Below, in pieces: positions 24,901-32,166 of a stretch of DNA of 64,000 nt (positions are counted from its first letter, which is position 1; each line of letters opens with the position of its first letter). Origin of the DNA: Herbiconiux ginsengi (GTDB lineage: Bacteria > Actinomycetota > Actinomycetes > Actinomycetales > Microbacteriaceae); NCBI RefSeq assembly GCF_900107435.1, contig NZ_FNPZ01000001.1, forward strand, positions 1,274,960-1,338,959, written 5' to 3'. Both the position numbers and the translations under genes were made by a program. The notes beneath the pieces are model-generated. The model had not been told where the DNA came from and searched no databases. It was given only the letters and a program-made list of their open reading frames with translations.

Positions 24901-26115
24901 ATGGCGAGAGCGGGCGCGGATCGACCGCGCGGAGGTGGTACGAACGCGGGGCAGGCATCCGGAGCTCCGAGCGACGACCCGACGTTCCGCGACCGCCTCG
25001 AGCAGCACTTCGAAGAGCCGATCGCCCGCGTCACGACCCTCACCCAGAACACCCTCGCCCTGTTCCCGACGCGGGTGTGGCGCCGCTTCCTGGCCGGCAA
25101 CGGGTTCCTGCTCTCGTCGGGCATGAGCTACCAGGCGCTGTTCGCCGTGTTCGCCGCCGTCTACATCGTGTTCGCCGTCGCCGGCATCTGGCTCACCGGG
25201 TCGCCCGAGACGATGGATGCGCTCATCCAGCTGATCAACACCTACGTGCCGGGCCTCATCGGCACGACCGGCGACCCCGGTGTGATCTCGGTCGACGACC
25301 TCGACACCATCGCCCGGTCGAGCACCTCGGTGCTCACCATCACAGGCCTCACGGCGTTCGTGGTGCTGGTGTGGACCGCCATCGGCTGGATCACCTACTC
25401 CCGCATCGCGGTGCGCGCCATCTTCGGCCTGCCCAAGGACAAGCGCTCCTACGTGCTGCTCAAAGCCCGCGACTTCCTCGTGTCCCTGGTGCTGGGCGCC
25501 GCGCTCTTCGCCGCGGCCGTGCTGACCGTGGCGAGCACCGCCGCGATCGACTGGCTCGTCTCGCTGCTCGGCGAACCGCTGAAGGACTGGTCGACGATGC
25601 TCGTCGGCGCCGCGGGCCTGGCGGTCGTGTACGTGATCGACGTGATCGCCCTGATGGTGCTCTACCGGTTCCTCGCCGACGCGCATCTGACGATCGCGCG
25701 GATGCGCGGGGGAGCACTTCTCGGCGGGGTGGGACTGCTCGTGCTTCAGCTCCTCGGCGGGCAGCTGCTGGGCGGGGCGACGCGCAATCCGCTGCTGTCG
25801 ACCTTCGTGGTGTTCATCGCGATGCTGCTGTGGTTCCGGTTGACGAGCGTGGTCACCCTGGTGGCGGCGGCGTGGATCGCGGTCGCCGTCGAGGACCGAG
25901 GGCAGTCGCTGTACGAGCCGACCGCCGAGGAGCGCGCCGCGCTAGAACGCGACGCCCTGCTGCTGGCGGCACAGGTGCGGTTGCGCGACGCGACCTCACA
26001 CCTCGAGGCCGCCCCGTGGTGGCGCCGCCCCGCCGCACGCTGGCGCCGCGATGCCGCCCAAGAGGAGCTCGCCGCACTCGAGCACCCCCGCCCCCCGGGC
26101 GACGCGCCCCTCTAG
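24901..26115 (+). CDS. YihY/BrkB-family membrane protein
   Basis: A 404-residue inner-membrane protein with six or so helices between residues 60 and 325 and charged ends. Typical family sequence is RFLAGNGFLLSSGMSYQALFAVFAAVYIVFAV near the start, VVLVWTAIGWITYSRIAVRAIFGLPKDK in the middle, and LLSTFVVFIAMLLWFRLTSVVTLVAAAWIA near the end. The old names RNase BN and BrkB virulence factor are misleading; function is unknown. The last 70 residues are a cytoplasmic Arg/Ala/Glu-rich tail. TAGGCT lies six bases before the ATG. A family A palindrome follows. Confidence 0.9.
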   Translation: MARAGADRPRGGGTNAGQASGAPSDDPTFRDRLEQHFEEPIARVTTLTQNTLALFPTRVWRRFLAGNGFLLSSGMSYQALFAVFAAVYIVFAVAGIWLTGSPETMDALIQLINTYVPGLIGTTGDPGVISVDDLDTIARSSTSVLTITGLTAFVVLVWTAIGWITYSRIAVRAIFGLPKDKRSYVLLKARDFLVSLVLGAALFAAAVLTVASTAAIDWLVSLLGEPLKDWSTMLVGAAGLAVVYVIDVIALMVLYRFLADAHLTIARMRGGALLGGVGLLVLQLLGGQLLGGATRNPLLSTFVVFIAMLLWFRLTSVVTLVAAAWIAVAVEDRGQSLYEPTAEERAALERDALLLAAQVRLRDATSHLEAAPWWRRPAARWRRDAAQEELAALEHPRPPGDAPL

Positions 26116-26147
26116 AGCTCCGGATGGCGCCGCCGCGCCGCTCACTG

Positions 26148-26200
26148 ACCCGCACGTTTTCGCGAAACCGCGCGGTGCCGTGGCGCGAAAACGTGCGGGT
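26148..26200. repeat. family A palindromic element, copy 1
   Basis: ACCCGCACGTTTTCGCG (26148-26164) and its exact complement (26184-26200) make a 17-bp perfect stem with a 19-base loop. The same pattern recurs at 42207-42269, 53099-53162 and 54366-54430. Here it lies between the stops of the convergent YihY and SDR genes and could double as a terminator. Confidence 0.85.
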
Positions 26201-26289
26201 GAGTGGGGACTCCGGGCCGCGCGGGGTCGGTGGTGATGATCATCCGCAGATCGTCGGCCTCGCGCGAGGCGGCGACGGGGCGAGTCCGG

Positions 26290-27054
26290 TCAGTTTCCGT
26301 GCGGGTCGAGGTGGTTCAGCGCGGCCACTGTCTCGGCGTAGTCGCCGCGGGCCTCGCCATAGCGGAGGAACTTCACCCGCTCGACCTGGATCTCCCGCGC
26401 GTCGGGATCGCTCTCGATGAGTCCGACGACCTCGGTGATGAACTCGTCGAGAGGCATGGCGAAGGCGCTCTCCCGCTGCCCGGGCATCAGGTCGGTCGCG
26501 ACCGACGGTGGCTCGAGTTCGGACACCGTCACCGATGTGCCGGCCAGCTGCAGACGCAGGCTTTCGCTGAGCATGTGGATCGCGGCCTTGGTGGCGTTGT
26601 AGCTGGGCGTGATGCGCAAGGGGGTGAAGGCCAGCCCGGAGGAGACGGTCATGATCGTCGCATCCGGCCGCGACCGGAGGTGCTCGACGAACGCGGCGAT
26701 GAGACGGATCGGGCCGAGCAGATTGGTCGTGACCGTGGCCTCCGCGCTGGCCAGGAAGCCCTCGGGACGGGTCCAGTCCTCGGGGTGCATGATTCCGGCC
26801 ATGGCGATGAGGACGTTCAGTTCCGGATGCTCCGCGATGACGCGCGATGACGCGTCACGGATGCTGTCGGCATCGGTGGTGTCGATGCGGATGGTGTGGA
26901 TGCCGGGGTGCTCGGCGGTGATCTGCGCGAGCAGCTCGGCGCGGCGACCGCCGACGATGACCTCGTTGCCCTTCGCGTGGAGTGCGAGGGCGAGTTCGAG
27001 ACCGATGCCGCTGGTCGCGCCGGGAATGAAGATGGTGTTTCCGCTGATGTGCAT
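26290..27054 (-). CDS. SDR-family oxidoreductase (DltE-like)
   Basis: A 254-residue short-chain dehydrogenase/reductase: NTIFIPGATSGIGLELALAL binds the dinucleotide, LNVLIAMAGIMHPEDW replaces NNAG, the Ser lies in VSSGLAFTPL and the catalytic pair is YNATKAA. The stretch HMLSESLRLQL and VSELEPPSVATDLMPGQ are typical of DltE-like SDRs. I chose the ATG at 27054; a longer frame would cross the promoter of the divergent regulator. The neighbouring XRE-type regulator reads away from it, a common arrangement of regulator and target in this SDR/XRE pairing. Substrate unknown. Confidence 0.88.
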   Translation of the reverse strand: MHISGNTIFIPGATSGIGLELALALHAKGNEVIVGGRRAELLAQITAEHPGIHTIRIDTTDADSIRDASSRVIAEHPELNVLIAMAGIMHPEDWTRPEGFLASAEATVTTNLLGPIRLIAAFVEHLRSRPDATIMTVSSGLAFTPLRITPSYNATKAAIHMLSESLRLQLAGTSVTVSELEPPSVATDLMPGQRESAFAMPLDEFITEVVGLIESDPDAREIQVERVKFLRYGEARGDYAETVAALNHLDPHGN

Positions 27055-27154
27055 GCCTCGATTCTTCGACTCCCGCACGGCTCGTGCCAGAGAGCGCTTA
27101 TCGGGGGACAACCGGTCTCTGTTTCGGCTCCGGCGAGCGATGCAGACTGTCATC

Positions 27155-28003
27155 ATGGATCGCGACGCCCTCGGCAGCTTCTTGACCCGCCACCGCAACA
27201 GCCTGCAACCGGCCGACGTCGGTGTCGCGGCCGGCCCACGCCGGCGCGCGGTCGGGCTGCGGCGGGAGGAGGTCGCGCAGCTCGCGGGGATGTCGACGGA
27301 CTATTACACCCGGCTCGAGCAGGGTCGCAGCACCCAACCCAGTTCGCAGATCCTCGGCTCCGTGGCCCGCGCCCTGCGGCTCACGCCCGATGAACGCGAC
27401 TACCTCTTCCGCGTCGCAGGGCTCGACGCACCCGACCGCCACGGCGGCGGCGACTACGTGGCGCCCGCGCTTCTGCGCGTTCTGGACCGCCTGACCGACA
27501 CCCCGGCTCTGATCATCTCCGTTCTCGGCGAGACGCTCGTGCAGAACGAACCGGCTGTCGCGCTCTTCGGAGACGCCAGCCAGTACACCGGGCTGGAGCG
27601 GAGCGAGGTCTACCGCTGGTTCGTTCACCCCGAGACCGAGCGCCGGCGGTATCCCGAGCATGATCGCGACCGGCAGAGCCGCGCCCACGTCGCCTCCCTC
27701 CGTGCGGCGCTCGGCGCGATGGGATCGAACTCCCGGGCATCTGAGCTCGTGCGCGAGCTCAGCCGGAGCAGCCCCGAGTTCGTGAGCCTGTGGGAGCGGC
27801 AAGAGGTGCATCGCCGGTTCACCGACCACAAGACCCTCGTGCATCCTGAGCTCGGCGAGATCGAGGTCGACTGCCAGGTGCTCTTCACCGAGGACGAGTC
27901 GCAAGCACTGCTCGTGCTCACCGCCCCGCCCCGCACGGAGGCCGCCGGCAAGCTCGAGCTCCTCGCGGTGCTCGGAAGCCAGCAGTTCGCCACGGAGCGC
28001 TGA
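27155..28003 (+). CDS. XRE-type regulator with MmyB-like ligand domain
   Basis: About 282 residues. The helix-turn-helix LGSFLTRHRNSLQPADVG...RREEVAQLAGMSTDYYTRLEQGRS is followed by LGSVARALRLTPDERDYLFRVAG and then the MmyB-like sensory domain with VLDRLTDTPALIISVLGETLVQNEPA and the late FTDHKTLVHPELGEIEVDCQVL. Such proteins are actinobacterial regulators of adjacent oxidoreductases, with fatty acids suggested as ligands for MmyB. The ATG at 27155 starts MDRDALGSF, the usual family start; an ATG at 27140 would add five residues. It is divergent from the SDR gene, its probable target, and an inverted CAGAGA...TCTCTG pair (27088-27121) lies between them. Confidence 0.88.
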   Translation: MDRDALGSFLTRHRNSLQPADVGVAAGPRRRAVGLRREEVAQLAGMSTDYYTRLEQGRSTQPSSQILGSVARALRLTPDERDYLFRVAGLDAPDRHGGGDYVAPALLRVLDRLTDTPALIISVLGETLVQNEPAVALFGDASQYTGLERSEVYRWFVHPETERRRYPEHDRDRQSRAHVASLRAALGAMGSNSRASELVRELSRSSPEFVSLWERQEVHRRFTDHKTLVHPELGEIEVDCQVLFTEDESQALLVLTAPPRTEAAGKLELLAVLGSQQFATER

Positions 28004-28028
28004 CTCGGAGCCTCGCGCCGCGGCCGCG

Positions 28029-28661
28029 TCAGCCCGCGGAAGGAGTGACGTGCTCGCCGAAGGAGTTCTCCGGTGCTTCGTGCACGCGCACATACGGCCC
28101 GAACAGGTCGACGAGTTGCGCGGTCTGGTCGTCGGTCAGGTCATGGATGCCGAACTCCTCCGCGCCGTCGACTCCGACGCCGTAATCCTGGATGAGGAAT
28201 CCCTCCGACATGAGCCTCGGCACGGTCGCCTCGACGCGAGCGTGCAACGCGGCGGAGTCCGACGTCGAGAGTCGGCCCTGCTCGAACACGACCTTGTCAG
28301 GGTCGTGGATGCCGCTCACCGTGACGAGGTCGGCCTGGATCTGCGGGGTCGTGCCGACGAGGTAGATCACGAGGCGATCGACGGATGCCGGGGTGCCGCT
28401 CGCGATACCGGCGTAGTTGTCGGGGTAGGCGGCCGGAGCATAATCGCGCACGGCGACGATTCCGTTCGCGACCTCGGCCGACAGGACACCCGGTGCCCCG
28501 ACTCCCGACGGCAGTGCGGGAAGAGGCGTGGCGGCGTCGCTCATCACGACGTCGGCACCTGGCGTCGGCGACGAGCTTGTCATCGAGCAGCCGACGACCA
28601 GACTCAGGGCGAGTGCAACGGCCGAGGTGACCAGCGTCGTCCTGACGATTACGGCGAGCAT
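28029..28661 (-). CDS. lipoprotein, function unknown
   Basis: A 210-residue exported lipoprotein: signal peptide with hydrophobic VTSAVALALSLVVGC, where Cys25 fits a lipobox. A Ser/Thr/Pro-rich spacer leads to a globular part with VDRLVIYLVGTTPQIQADLVTVSGI and FGIHDLTDDQTAQLVDLFGPYVRVHEAP. No Pfam family is recognised; the fold seems to alternate strands and helices. A TATGCT box lies six bases before the ATG on the minus strand (leaderless). It ends 25 bases from the convergent XRE gene. Confidence 0.78.
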   Translation of the reverse strand: MLAVIVRTTLVTSAVALALSLVVGCSMTSSSPTPGADVVMSDAATPLPALPSGVGAPGVLSAEVANGIVAVRDYAPAAYPDNYAGIASGTPASVDRLVIYLVGTTPQIQADLVTVSGIHDPDKVVFEQGRLSTSDSAALHARVEATVPRLMSEGFLIQDYGVGVDGAEEFGIHDLTDDQTAQLVDLFGPYVRVHEAPENSFGEHVTPSAG

Positions 28662-28724
28662 GCAAGGAGCATAGCTGAGTGATCGTCAGAGATCATCAGC
28701 GAGTGGATGGTGCCCGACGCCTGG

Positions 28725-29021
28725 TCAGCGGCGGGTGCCGGGGTAGTTGAGGTGGCGGAAGAGGGTGAGCTCCCAGCCGCGGGAGCCGCGCTCCTCTTCC
28801 GGCGCCGGGCGTACCGCCGCGCGTGCCGCCGCAGGGCGGGACGGCGCGCGCTCGGGCGGCGCGGTGCGCGGCTCCGCCTCTCGGGGGGACACCGGGCGAC
28901 CGGCCGGCACAGCCACACCGAGCGGGGGAACCGCGCGCAGCGGGGGATGCCGGGGCGGCGCCTCCACCCGCTGCGGCGCGGATGCCGGGACGGAGCGCGC
29001 CGGCTGGGCGTTACTCGGCAT
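28725..29021 (-). CDS. Pro/Ala/Arg-rich small protein, doubtful
   Basis: A 98-residue frame starting MPSNAQPARSVPASAPQRV with many Pro, Ala and Arg residues and no hydrophobic helix. Only the end, RGWELTLFRHLNYPGTRR, looks like folded protein. Its ATG overlaps the last 11 bases of the upstream frame (29011-29235), so translation could be coupled. It may instead be part of one frameshifted gene together with that frame, or non-coding GC-rich sequence. The distinctive tail is the main reason to keep it. Confidence 0.4.
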   Translation of the reverse strand: MPSNAQPARSVPASAPQRVEAPPRHPPLRAVPPLGVAVPAGRPVSPREAEPRTAPPERAPSRPAAARAAVRPAPEEERGSRGWELTLFRHLNYPGTRR

Positions 29022-29235
29022 GGCCCGCGCCGCCCGTCGAGGAGGAGTCGGGCGCATCCGGCGACCCGGCTGAGCCGGTACCCGGCGCCGCGGATGACCC
29101 GGCACCCGGCGACACGGGTGACCCAGGCGACCCAGGCGACCCAGCAGGAGACTCGGCGGAGGAGAGCGCGGCGAGCGCTCCGGTCAGGCGGCGGGATCGA
29201 CGGGGGCGGCGGATGCGGGTGAGAGAGCCGGTCAC
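29011..29235 (-). CDS. small low-complexity protein, doubtful
   Basis: A 74-residue frame with a basic start (MTGSLTRIRRPRRSRRLTGAL) and then a Ser/Gly/Pro/Ala-rich stretch including GSPGSPGSPVSP, encoded by tandem GGCGACCCA units. The support is a GGAGG eight bases before the GTG start and the overlap with the next frame. Codon composition cannot discriminate in such GC-rich sequence. It might be a short secreted or surface peptide, but there is no clear signal peptide. Alternatively the two frames are one decayed gene. Confidence 0.4.
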   Translation of the reverse strand: MTGSLTRIRRPRRSRRLTGALAALSSAESPAGSPGSPGSPVSPGAGSSAAPGTGSAGSPDAPDSSSTGGAGHAE

Positions 29236-29382
29236 GGTGGGAACCTCCGGAGGGAATGGGGCCGCAGCGCGCGGCGTCTCCCAGTTTGGAGGTCACGAGT
29301 ATGCCGTTCGTGGCCGTCTGCGGACGGTGGCCGCAGGCTGCCACATCCGGAAACAGGGCCGTAACGGAGGCGTCACACGGCG

Positions 29383-29512
29383 GTCACACCTAGCCCCGGT
29401 TCCTAGACCGCAGCCGTTTCAGCGGTGGGCGGGCGCGGCGTCACACCCCAGCCCCGGTTCCTGGCCGCAGCCGTTTCGGCGGTGGGCGGGCGCGGCGTCA
29501 CACCCAGCCCCG
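29383..29512. repeat. 57-bp tandem direct repeat, two full units plus the start of a third
   Basis: Units at 29383-29439 and 29440-29496 both run GTCACACC...AGCCCCGGTTCC...CGCAGCCGTTTC...GGTGGGCGGGCGCGGC with few differences. A third begins at 29497 and covers the last codons of the TrmB/LuxR-type regulator gene (GTCACACCCAGCCCCG). The array therefore looks like tandem copies of a segment that includes the 3' end of that gene. Confidence 0.8.
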
Positions 29513-30526
29513 CCGGGCCGCCTCCACCCCCGCCTGGAAGCGATTGTCGGCGCCCAACTCCACCATCAGCTGATGACTGCGTCGCCGCAACGAGCGCGTC
29601 GACATGCCGAGACGCCGGGCGATCACCTCGTCTTTCAGTCCCGCGCCGATCAGGGCCAGGATGGCCTGCTCCTCGCGGCTGATGCGGCGGGAGGGCACGG
29701 TCGCGGTGGGGGCAGGAGGGGGCGCGGGGTCAGCGGCGGCCGGGTCGCGCATCCGCTCGCGCGCCTCCGGGAGCGGCAGCGCACGGGCCCAGTAGAACTC
29801 GAACAGGTCGCAGAGCGCCGCCACCATCGGCGCCGACTCGGTGACGATCGCGTCGCTCCGCCCCTCTTCGACGCTCAACGAGACGAGCGCCGTGGTGCGG
29901 TCGGCGATCGCGAGCTTCACCGGCAGCTCGGAGACGATCCGGGCCTGCTCGCCGTGCCCGGCCAGCCGTTCCGCCTCCTCCCAGCTGTCTTCGCGGCTGA
30001 AGCTGTCGCCGGTGTAGATCGCGCGCCACGAGACGCCGCGCCCGAGCACCACGGCTTCGAGAGGCTCCAGCGACGACGAGACGTAGGGTGGCCGGTCGAA
30101 CACGAGCAGCTCCCGGGTGGCCTGGTGCTGCAGCCGCACGTACCAGCTCGCCACGGCGTCGCGGTCGCTCAGGATGCGCGTCTCCGCGTTCTCCTCCGCA
30201 CTCGTGGCACCCCGGTCGAACTGGTCGGCGAGGGTGGGGATGAGCTGCCGGATGCGCCCCACGCCCTCACTCAGCTGCTCGACCATCGAGGTGAGCGAGT
30301 AGCGCGGATCGACCGGCACGTAGAACCCCGCATCGCTGCGTTCGCGCGAGATCAGGCCGATGTGCCGGAGCGATTCGAGTTGTTCGGTCGCGGCGTCGTC
30401 GTCGAGGTCGAAGCGCGCCGTCACGTCGGAGAGGAGCGTCTTTCCGCGGTGGATGACGAAGAGGTAGATCTGCTCGGCGGCGTCGGAGAGGCCGGCGAGG
30501 GCGAGCACGGAGGGTGTCGTAGTCAC
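29498..30526 (-). CDS. regulator with TrmB-like N-terminus and LuxR helix-turn-helix
   Basis: A 342-residue regulator. The first 70 residues form a winged-helix like TrmB (LSDAAEQIYLFVIHRGKTLLSDVTARF...LESLRHIGLISRE). A middle sensory part (about 70-270) includes LLVFDRPPYVSSSLEPLEA and FSREDSWEEAERLAG. The C-terminal 60 residues are a LuxR domain (ISREEQAILALIGAGLKDEVIARRLGMSTRSLRRRSHQLM). Such proteins occur widely in actinobacteria with mostly unknown targets. A minus-strand TTAGCT box six bases before the GTG indicates a leaderless start at 30526. It is divergent from pyrE, but pyrE regulation by it is not implied. Its final codons lie in a tandem repeat. Confidence 0.85.
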   Translation of the reverse strand: MTTTPSVLALAGLSDAAEQIYLFVIHRGKTLLSDVTARFDLDDDAATEQLESLRHIGLISRERSDAGFYVPVDPRYSLTSMVEQLSEGVGRIRQLIPTLADQFDRGATSAEENAETRILSDRDAVASWYVRLQHQATRELLVFDRPPYVSSSLEPLEAVVLGRGVSWRAIYTGDSFSREDSWEEAERLAGHGEQARIVSELPVKLAIADRTTALVSLSVEEGRSDAIVTESAPMVAALCDLFEFYWARALPLPEARERMRDPAAADPAPPPAPTATVPSRRISREEQAILALIGAGLKDEVIARRLGMSTRSLRRRSHQLMVELGADNRFQAGVEAARRGWV

Positions 30527-30571
30527 CCCACCAGCTAAGCGTGTTCTGCGCCCGCGGATAAACTGGGCCGC

Positions 30572-31120
30572 GTGACCGACGCGCGAAGCCAACTCATCGA
30601 CTACATCAAGACCGACGCCGTGTTCCACGGCGACTTCACCCTCACGAGCGGCAAGAAGGCGTCGTACTACGTCGACCTGCGCCGGGTCTCGCTCGACCAC
30701 CGGGTGGCCCCGCTGATCGGGCAGGTCATGCTCGACCTGATCGCCGGCATCCGCGACGTCGACGCGGTGGGCGGGATGACGATGGGGGCCGACCCGATCG
30801 CCGCCGCCGTGCTGCACCAGGGCGCCGCTCGTGGCCTCGCCTACGACGCCTTCGTGGTGCGCAAGGAGCCGAAAGACCACGGGCGCGGTCGCCAGGTGGA
30901 GGGTCCGGATGTCGCGGGCAAGCGTGTGATCGTGCTCGAAGACACCTCGACCACCGGTGGTTCGCCGTTGGCCGCCATCGCCGCCCTCGAGAGGGCGGGC
31001 GCCATCATCGCGGGCGTCGCCGTCGTGGTCGACCGCAACACCGGCGCCGGGGAGCGGATCGAAGAGGCCGGCTACCCCTACCACTACGCGATCGGATTGG
31101 CGGACCTCGGTCTGGAGTGA
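30572..31120 (+). CDS. pyrE: orotate phosphoribosyltransferase
   Basis: A 182-residue enzyme that joins orotate and PRPP to give orotidine 5'-phosphate in pyrimidine synthesis. Seen: FHGDFTLTSGKKASYYVDLRR at the start, the flexible-loop region VVRKEPKDHGRGRQVEG, and the PRPP motif VIVLEDTSTTGGSPL near residues 119-131. Length is normal for the family. TAAACT (30559-30564) lies seven bases before the GTG, so the transcript is probably leaderless. The next gene starts two bases after its stop and may be co-transcribed. Confidence 0.95.
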   Translation: MTDARSQLIDYIKTDAVFHGDFTLTSGKKASYYVDLRRVSLDHRVAPLIGQVMLDLIAGIRDVDAVGGMTMGADPIAAAVLHQGAARGLAYDAFVVRKEPKDHGRGRQVEGPDVAGKRVIVLEDTSTTGGSPLAAIAALERAGAIIAGVAVVVDRNTGAGERIEEAGYPYHYAIGLADLGLE

Positions 31121-31121
31121 C

Positions 31122-32123
31122 ATGAGCCTGCCCCCGAACGACCCGCAGCGCCGCGACGACGCCGTCCCGCCTGCGGGTGCGGTCGGGTCGGCAGCGGGTG
31201 GGGGCACGCACGCGCACCATTCTGCTGAGGGGGCGCTAGGGGCGCCGCGAGTGCCGGGAGTGCCGGGAGTGCCGGGAGTGCCGGGAGTGCCGCCTGACGG
31301 TGGCGGCCATGCGGTGCACGCGGCCAACGGGGTGCCGGCTGACCGCCGTGCACACGGGTCCGATGCGGCGCCGATCGACAGCGCTGGGCACGCGGCGCAC
31401 GCTGGGCACGCGGCCGCCGGGGTGTCGGTCGATCACGGGGCGTCCACGACCGCGGGGGCGCACGTCGGTGCGCACCGGGCGCCGCCATCCGGTGCGGAGC
31501 GACGCGGACCCGGCCGCACCGTGTGGCTGGTCGTCGCGGGCGGCGTGGTGCTGCTCGCTGTGATCGTGGGCCTGTTCTTCGCCGGCCTGCGCGTGGGCAG
31601 CGGTGGGGAGGCCGCGCCGGTCGCGGTCGCGACATCCGCGACCGCCGGCGCCGGCGCATCCGTGACGCCGACGCCCAGCGAGGCCCGGGCCTCTCCGACG
31701 CCTGCGCCCGCCGCCGACGCCGCGCCTGCCGGTCCGCTCGCTCCGGGCGTGCACGACTGGAATGCGCTGCACGGGGGCGAGTGCCTGAGCGGCTACGCCT
31801 CGCCCTGGGAGCCGCAGTTCACGGTGGTCGACTGCGCCGGCGAGCACAACGCTCAGCTCGTGTCGAAGGGCGCCTTCGCCGAAGAGGCCGCCGCGCCCTT
31901 CCCCGGCGAGGCCGAACTCGTGTCGCGCCTCAACCTGCTCTGCACGGCGCCCGCGGTGCTCGACTATGCGGTGGCGGAGTCCGTGCCCGATCTGCAATGG
32001 CAGGGCGCCTATCCCGCCGCCGACGCCCAGTGGGCCGCCGGCGACCGCGCCTACTTCTGCTTCTTCTCGCGCACCTCCGGCGAACCGCTCGGGGCGTCGC
32101 TGGCCGCACCGCCGGCCGGGTGA
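31122..32123 (+). CDS. single-helix membrane protein with septum-formation-like domain
   Basis: A 333-residue protein. The first 125 residues are a low-complexity, His/Ala/Gly/Pro-rich cytoplasmic region with a Gly-Val-Pro repeat (five copies) encoded by a 9-base tandem repeat at 31251-31292. One membrane helix follows (TVWLVVAGGVVLLAVIVGLFF, about 130-150), then a Thr/Pro/Ala spacer and a C-terminal domain (from about 205) with HDWNALHGGECLSGY, VVDCAGEHNAQLVSKG and DRAYFCFF. The Cys pattern of the last domain resembles the septum formation family. It starts two bases after pyrE. Role unknown. Confidence 0.8.
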   Translation: MSLPPNDPQRRDDAVPPAGAVGSAAGGGTHAHHSAEGALGAPRVPGVPGVPGVPGVPPDGGGHAVHAANGVPADRRAHGSDAAPIDSAGHAAHAGHAAAGVSVDHGASTTAGAHVGAHRAPPSGAERRGPGRTVWLVVAGGVVLLAVIVGLFFAGLRVGSGGEAAPVAVATSATAGAGASVTPTPSEARASPTPAPAADAAPAGPLAPGVHDWNALHGGECLSGYASPWEPQFTVVDCAGEHNAQLVSKGAFAEEAAAPFPGEAELVSRLNLLCTAPAVLDYAVAESVPDLQWQGAYPAADAQWAAGDRAYFCFFSRTSGEPLGASLAAPPAG

Positions 32124-32166
32124 GTTTTCCTCCGGAATGTCGGCGGCCCCGGCTAGAGTGAGGTCG

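Noticed and set aside
28725-29235. Single frameshifted gene joining both small frames
   Set aside because: Equally possible, but no homologous sequence was recognised across the junction, so the frames are listed separately with low confidence.
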